Below are positions 61,101 through 64,000 of a stretch of 64,000 nucleotides of DNA, piece after piece (position 1 is the first letter of the stretch; each line of letters starts with the position of its first letter). Position numbers and translations under genes: made by a program. Origin of the DNA: Antedon bifida (taxonomy: Eukaryota > Echinodermata > Crinoidea > Comatulida > Antedonidae); NCBI GenBank assembly GCA_963402885.1, contig OY727097.1, positions 27,893,401 to 27,957,400 of the forward strand, in the 5' to 3' direction. The notes beneath the pieces are model-generated. The model did no database searches. It saw only the letters and a program-made list of their open reading frames with translations, and was not told the origin of the DNA.

Positions 61101-63815
61101 AAGGGACTCGAACACTGTAGTGTTTTTATATCGGTCTTTTATCTCTTCCATAATTCGATATTATTTGCTAGAATTTCTAAATGGAATGTATCTATTTTAC
61201 AGTAAGTAATGCATCAGCCTTAAAGGAGCGCCAGTTATCTATTGTGACATCAAGTAAGGAAGAAATTATTGGCATGTCACAACTTAAAAAAGAAATGACG
61301 GTAAGTATTTACCCAGCAGTTTCTATTATTGTGACTACTGTAGGTATTTTACCCAGCAGTTTCTATTATTGTGACTACAGTAAGTAACTGTGGTTTTACC
61401 CAGCAGTTTCTATTATTGTGACTACAGTAAGTAACTGTGGTTTTACATTACATTACTATTATGTGTAAAACATGTTAATCTTTACAAGTTCAAAGTTGTT
61501 TAAATGATTAAGTGTCAAATAACGCTCTCTGAAGGATTTAGTAATATTTTCACAAACAATTGTTCTATTGACCTTGATTGTATAAAAAAAATTAAATTAA
61601 ATGTTTCATATTATAGCTATTTGCATATATATATTATAACTACACAGGCAGCTGGCCAGATGATATGATTTTGCAAATATTCTGTATATATCATATATTT
61701 ATGATGTGGAGTACTCACCAAGTCCATGGCGGATTATGAGTTGTTGCAATAAGTTTTTCTGTCTACTGAATAATTTATTTTTCAGAGATTTTATTATTTG
61801 TTAAATCAGTATTTTCATCATTCTGTTGGTTACTGGGTTAGTGATAGTTACTGATTAGTTAGTCATAGTTACTGGGTTAGTTAGTTTGGGATCAGTGGAT
61901 CATTCCTTGATCTTAATGTTAACATTCCTTGCTTGTTTCCGTTCACCGGTATCATGAAATTATTATTTGGAATTAACAACATTTTTTGTGTGTGTTTGGA
62001 CTTTTATTAAGGTGAAGATTAATTAGTTGTAATACGAAGGGTTTCCTTATTAAATTAAAAGTACTAACCAACTATAATTATCCTTGTACATAAAACAGAA
62101 GGAAACATTTAATTGGAAGGGGCTAAAAACATACTCAAAATCTTCGCTTTGTGAGCATTGAAAAGCAACCTTCTGGAAGTTGTTCGGGAAAAAAAAGAAT
62201 TTTTCTGGGAAACCTTCCGAGCCTAGGGATTGGATGTCATTAAAAAGTTAATTTAATCATAGAATCATAGATGAAGATATCCAGGGTAAAAGAATGCAAC
62301 ATTTCATGGGTGTCTGCCAGGTATAGAGGCTTTATGAAAAAAACATGTTGACTACAGTGCCACTATCCAAACAACTTTACAAAAAAAATGATTATCACTC
62401 GAGTCGTTATATTTGTCATCTCCTGCTCTCTAAAATGCAATTTCTTCTGATTGTTGATAAACAAAAACAAATATCCCAATGTTTACGAAATTATAGTTTT
62501 TGCTACTACTAGGCTCATAATCAGTAAGATCTTTATAATTAATTCATGCGTTGTTTAATATGCGAAATAATGATTTTTCGGCCTTTAGCACGCACACGTT
62601 TATTATTATATTATTATTATTATTATAGATTTCTTTAGATTTATAATAGCTCCCTCTGTTGTTTGATATATTGTCAACATTTCGATCAACTTGCGATCTC
62701 TCCAGGTATGCTACAATAATGTAATGTTGCTGCAAAGGCCTCGACATTGCAGTGCCAGCCTTATGTTTACGGAATGTAGAATTCCTTCTTTTTATGAATT
62801 GTTAAGAAAATCAATATATGGCCTGATGGGTAGACTAAATGCAAGCGAAAATGTTTTAGTCTCAACGATTATAAGCAACGTCTTAGTTAAGTCGAAGATG
62901 CTCTCCAGGTGGAATGCCATCCTGAGATGAGTAGTAGTAATTTGTCTTGTTTATTTTATTTCATTTATATGTAATTTTTACTTTATGGACCAGAGATTCC
63001 GAAATAAAAGATTGAATGAATGAATGAATTTCATAGGACCAGCTATAGTTTGGACTGCTTTCATGTTTTCCACGAGGAGAATACCCTCTTTTTACGAGCA
63101 TGTTGCAAGTGTGTCTATGGTTTTAGAATAAGAGTTTTGAATAGTGAAAATGATCGTGTTAGGTGTACTACGAACTGTCTGTTAAGATCTTCAAATCTCT
63201 TCACTAAATAGGAGAAAATCCTATTTTATTTTATTCGTTTTCTTTCAAGTATTGTTTGTTGTGATTGTATATGGAATTGTTATAATCAATAATACCTCCT
63301 GATATTTCATTTGTTCATGTCTAATTACCATTTCTGAGAACATGAAATAAGTCCTTATCCAAGCGTGTCTGCCCTCACCATACTAGCACTCCTTATGTCA
63401 CAAATATTTAAATCTTTACTGAATTGTGTGTCACAACCTACTTATTTTTTTATTAAAACCATACACTGTTGGTATGGAGTTAAATTCATTTTTTAGTTTT
63501 CTTTTTAATTTGATGGAAGATATTCATCATTCACACTATGAGGCAGAAATGTTCTGACAACACAACTTCCAAGACTCTTAATTTTATGTTGAATATTTTG
63601 TGTATTATATGAAAAAGAAAAAAAAACAATTCTTTCAATTTCAGATGATGTCAAGGAGTGGAGACGCTAGCAAACTTGACCTTTCCAAAGAGTCTATAGA
63701 AGACGAAGTATTTTCTGAGAAATCGGGACAATGGCTTCGTAGGAGACGTCTTGATGGCGCACTCAATCGAGCACCAAACGACTTTTATCCAAAAGTCTGG
63801 AGAGTTTTAGAAAAA
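49106..63815 (+). CDS. PHKA: Phosphorylase b kinase regulatory subunit alpha, 5' part (22 exons)
   Basis: Regulatory alpha subunit of phosphorylase kinase, the (alpha-beta-gamma-delta)4 calcium-responsive complex that activates glycogen phosphorylase. Exons: 49106-49183, 49518-49676, 50417-50633, 51045-51208, 51735-51875, 52183-52341, 52761-52979, 53245-53431, 53785-53919, 54059-54168, 54297-54441, 54568-54714, 55390-55578, 56731-56955, 57684-57802, 58385-58494, 59645-59723, 59844-60080, 60291-60420, 60536-60634, 61203-61300, 63645-63815. All junction phases agree, giving 1,106 codons; mammalian proteins have about 1,220-1,240, so the last part lies beyond the window. Start [59 protein letters not shown] and [16 protein letters not shown] are alpha-type signatures. 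The N-terminal part is the GH15-like fold. The segment 620-835 is divergent. Confidence 0.95.
49518..49676 (+). CDS. PHKA: PHKA exon 2
   Basis: Phase 0/0. [30 protein letters not shown] and AYELEQ. Confidence 0.93.
49911..50069. mobile_element. AGCTCTGTC-family MITE
   Basis: Ends TAAAGTTCTGTCTACGCTAT and ATAGTGTCGACAGACCTTTA, somewhat diverged; inner ATCATCATC expansion. In PHKA intron 2. Confidence 0.75.
50071..50364. repeat. Tandem partial amplification of the MITE right half
   Basis: Two further units of about 145-150 bp (50071-50214, 50215-50364) repeat AAATATTTAATGTGTATTTT plus the core and right end, without a left terminus. Confidence 0.75.
50417..50633 (+). CDS. PHKA: PHKA exon 3
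   Basis: Phase 0 in, 1 out. [19 protein letters not shown] and [20 protein letters not shown]. Confidence 0.93.
51045..51208 (+). CDS. PHKA: PHKA exon 4
   Basis: Phase 1 in, 0 out. [30 protein letters not shown] and [10 protein letters not shown]. Confidence 0.93.
51274..51734. repeat. Four-unit tandem repeat ending at the PHKA exon 5 acceptor
   Basis: Units of about 108-125 bp share CTGTTATAAAAAAGACAAAC and CCAGATTCTAATGTTCTCTT. The first contains a C21 run (51377-51397). The last unit supplies the pyrimidine tract before AG at 51734. Confidence 0.85.
51735..51875 (+). CDS. PHKA: PHKA exon 5
   Basis: Phase 0/0. [17 protein letters not shown] through LPKESSSK. Its pyrimidine tract belongs to the last unit of a tandem array. 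Confidence 0.9.
52183..52341 (+). CDS. PHKA: PHKA exon 6
   Basis: Phase 0/0. [15 protein letters not shown] through [14 protein letters not shown]. Confidence 0.93.
52761..52979 (+). CDS. PHKA: PHKA exon 7
   Basis: Phase 0/0. [19 protein letters not shown] and [16 protein letters not shown], nearly invariant in the family. Confidence 0.95.
53245..53431 (+). CDS. PHKA: PHKA exon 8
   Basis: Phase 0 in, 1 out. [19 protein letters not shown] and [20 protein letters not shown]. Confidence 0.94.
53461..53572. mobile_element. AGCTCTGTC-family MITE, right end lost
   Basis: Intact left end TAAAGCTCTGTCTACACTAT with core and TATATGGGCA; no right terminus. In PHKA intron 8. Confidence 0.75.
53785..53919 (+). 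CDS. PHKA: PHKA exon 9
   Basis: Phase 1/1. [17 protein letters not shown] through [16 protein letters not shown]. Confidence 0.9.
54059..54168 (+). CDS. PHKA: PHKA exon 10
   Basis: Phase 1 in, 0 out. [29 protein letters not shown]. Confidence 0.9.
54297..54441 (+). CDS. PHKA: PHKA exon 11
   Basis: Phase 0 in, 1 out. [20 protein letters not shown] through TVTHSMF. Confidence 0.91.
54568..54714 (+). CDS. PHKA: PHKA exon 12
   Basis: Phase 1/1. [20 protein letters not shown] and [20 protein letters not shown]. Confidence 0.9.
55187..55306. mobile_element. AGCTCTGTC-family MITE, reverse orientation
   Basis: TTAAGCTCTGTCTACACTAT and TAGTGTGGACAGAGCTTTA enclose a shortened core; TTA on both flanks could be a target duplication. 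Confidence 0.8.
55390..55578 (+). CDS. PHKA: PHKA exon 13 (divergent, serine/arginine-rich)
   Basis: Phase 1/1, 189 bp, skippable in frame. Encodes [20 protein letters not shown] and [18 protein letters not shown], with basophilic kinase-type sites (RRMS, RTRS). I see no close human alpha match. Confidence 0.78.
55909..56313. repeat. Two-unit tandem duplication in PHKA intron 13
   Basis: Units of about 190-215 bp share CACCCATTGAGGGCCTTTTC, TCACGATCGTAGCGCCATCA and TATCGTTAGATGTTTATCAT. Confidence 0.85.
56731..56955 (+). CDS. PHKA: PHKA exon 14 (divergent)
   Basis: Phase 1/1, 225 bp. [20 protein letters not shown] through QTRLIGRTG. It takes the place of the variable central region of mammalian alpha. 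Confidence 0.78.
57058..57190. mobile_element. AGCTCTGTC-family MITE, best-preserved copy
   Basis: TTAAGCTCTGTCTACACTAT and TAGTGTAGACAGAGCTTTA with full core; TTA-like flanks on both sides. Confidence 0.85.
57684..57802 (+). CDS. PHKA: PHKA exon 15 (divergent)
   Basis: Phase 1 in, 0 out. [14 protein letters not shown] and [21 protein letters not shown] is a good PKA-type site. Confidence 0.8.
57868..58152. mobile_element. GTGGTTCCC-type MITE, complete
   Basis: Perfect 18-bp inverted ends AAGCGTGGTTCCCACTAG at 57868-57885 and 58135-58152, TTA on both flanks, with subterminal GCAACGTAAC words. 285 bp, noncoding, CG-richer than the intron. Confidence 0.85.
58385..58494 (+). CDS. PHKA: PHKA exon 16
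   Basis: Phase 0 in, 2 out. [20 protein letters not shown] matches the LKETSSLQEQADI block of mammalian alpha. Confidence 0.9.
59378..59530. mobile_element. MITE with 25-bp perfect inverted ends
   Basis: 59378-59402 is the exact reverse complement of 59506-59530 (starts CTCAGTATCATAGG). The 153-bp element contains CCTAACCCTTAACCTAACC. Confidence 0.8.
59645..59723 (+). CDS. PHKA: PHKA exon 17
   Basis: Phase 2 in, 0 out. Completes [20 protein letters not shown], the conserved KGPDW block. Confidence 0.9.
59844..60080 (+). CDS. PHKA: PHKA exon 18
   Basis: Phase 0/0. [32 protein letters not shown] and APLSPEEL. Confidence 0.93.
60291..60420 (+). CDS. PHKA: PHKA exon 19
   Basis: Phase 0 in, 1 out. 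[20 protein letters not shown] and [18 protein letters not shown]. Confidence 0.93.
60536..60634 (+). CDS. PHKA: PHKA exon 20
   Basis: Phase 1/1. [20 protein letters not shown]. Confidence 0.92.
60842..61005 (+). repeat. tRNA-derived SINE (candidate)
   Basis: B-box-like GGTTCAATTCC (60881-60891) near the start, followed by a body with TATGAGTATCTGGGTTGAAA and GGAAAGGAACTGACCC. It abuts the MITE at 61006. Confidence 0.55.
61006..61090. mobile_element. AGCTCTGTC-family MITE, right end lost
   Basis: TAAAGGTCTGTCTACACTAT start and shortened core; no right terminus. Confidence 0.7.
61203..61300 (+). CDS. PHKA: PHKA exon 21
   Basis: Phase 1 in, 0 out. [11 protein letters not shown] and [10 protein letters not shown], with an RQLS phosphosite-like word. 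Confidence 0.85.
61301..61440. repeat. Three-unit repeat that includes the exon 21 donor
   Basis: ACCCAGCAGTTTCTATTATT and GTGACTAC recur three times at a spacing of about 40-50 bp. GTAAGT occurs at 61301 (the used donor), 61380 and 61427. Confidence 0.8.
62690..63018 (+). mobile_element. CR1/L2-like LINE 3' end fragment
   Basis: The ORF 62691-62930 carries a C-terminal reverse-transcriptase-type tail ([20 protein letters not shown], then NASEN and SRW). A short 3' UTR follows with AATAAAAG and a GAAT microsatellite, as in CR1/L2 elements. Confidence 0.65.
63019..63230 (+). mobile_element. Second LINE 3' end fragment, frameshifted
   Basis: [15 protein letters not shown] in one frame and [14 protein letters not shown] in another match the preceding fragment, separated by a frameshift. 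Confidence 0.5.
63645..63815 (+). CDS. PHKA: PHKA exon 22 (last in window)
   Basis: Phase 0/0. [20 protein letters not shown] and [11 protein letters not shown], a strong alpha-subunit block. The gene continues beyond the window. Confidence 0.93.
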
Positions 63816-64000
63816 GTATGTATTTTATAATCATCATTATTCTTTGGATTTTCTCTTAGAAGTGGTTACTGACACTTCTGTTACTCATTCCATACCACAG
63901 TATCATCTCTCCACTTCTTCCTATCTTCGATTCTCATACATACAAGTGAGATGTACATTACAATTAAGATATAAATTGATCTTTACTTACAAAACATGTG

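Larger units (their letters stand above)
61301..63644 (+). other. 2.3-kb PHKA intron 21
   Basis: Holds a triplicated donor-proximal repeat (61301-61440) and two LINE 3'-end fragments (62690-63230). No exon seen. Confidence 0.65.

Noticed and set aside
49106-63815. Phosphorylase kinase beta subunit
   Set aside because: Start [28 protein letters not shown] and the [11 protein letters not shown] block are alpha-type.

Overview
This is an AT-rich animal genomic window with long introns, canonical GT-AG splice sites and many short transposon remnants. The frequent 'taggcct' words, the C1q-collagen gene cluster and the protein sequences fit a non-vertebrate deuterostome, most likely an echinoderm. 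The class cannot be fixed from sequence alone.

Region 1-36.6 kb, plus strand: the 3' part of a giant FAT1/2/3-type atypical cadherin gene. Twenty-two exons (11544-36591) join in frame into 3,867 codons plus a stop. They encode about 24 cadherin repeats, a furin-like site, an EGF module, one laminin-G domain, further EGF modules, a transmembrane helix, and a roughly 910-residue cytoplasmic tail ending in the PDZ ligand TTDV. The N-terminal repeats and signal peptide lie upstream of the window. The first 11.5 kb has no exon I can support and is probably one large intron. The tail holds a 1,581-bp cassette exon with same-phase ends (exon 21) packed with short protein-binding motifs; it is the most unusual coding feature here.

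Region 36.6-47 kb: a short 3' UTR, an intergenic stretch with one unexplained small ORF, then a tandem array of three minus-strand C1q-domain collagen genes. Each has an inferred noncoding first exon, an intron placed 2-3 bases before the start codon, and a promoter-proximal module with a CACGTG E-box. Two copies of a 423-bp noncoding block, 98.3% identical, lie 3' of the first and third genes and are far better conserved than the C1q coding sequences.

Region 47.6-64 kb, plus strand: a compact UQCRQ gene (82-aa complex III subunit), followed about 350 bp later by the start of the phosphorylase kinase alpha regulatory subunit gene (PHKA). Twenty-two PHKA exons (49106-63815, 1,106 codons) are present and the gene runs off the window. 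Its introns contain MITEs, SINE- and LINE-like fragments and tandem duplications, two of which include splice-site sequence.

The genes are functionally unrelated: cell polarity/adhesion, secreted C1q-collagens, respiration, and glycogen metabolism. All exon models rest on reading-frame continuity, splice-site consensus and recognisable protein families; no transcript data or database search was available.
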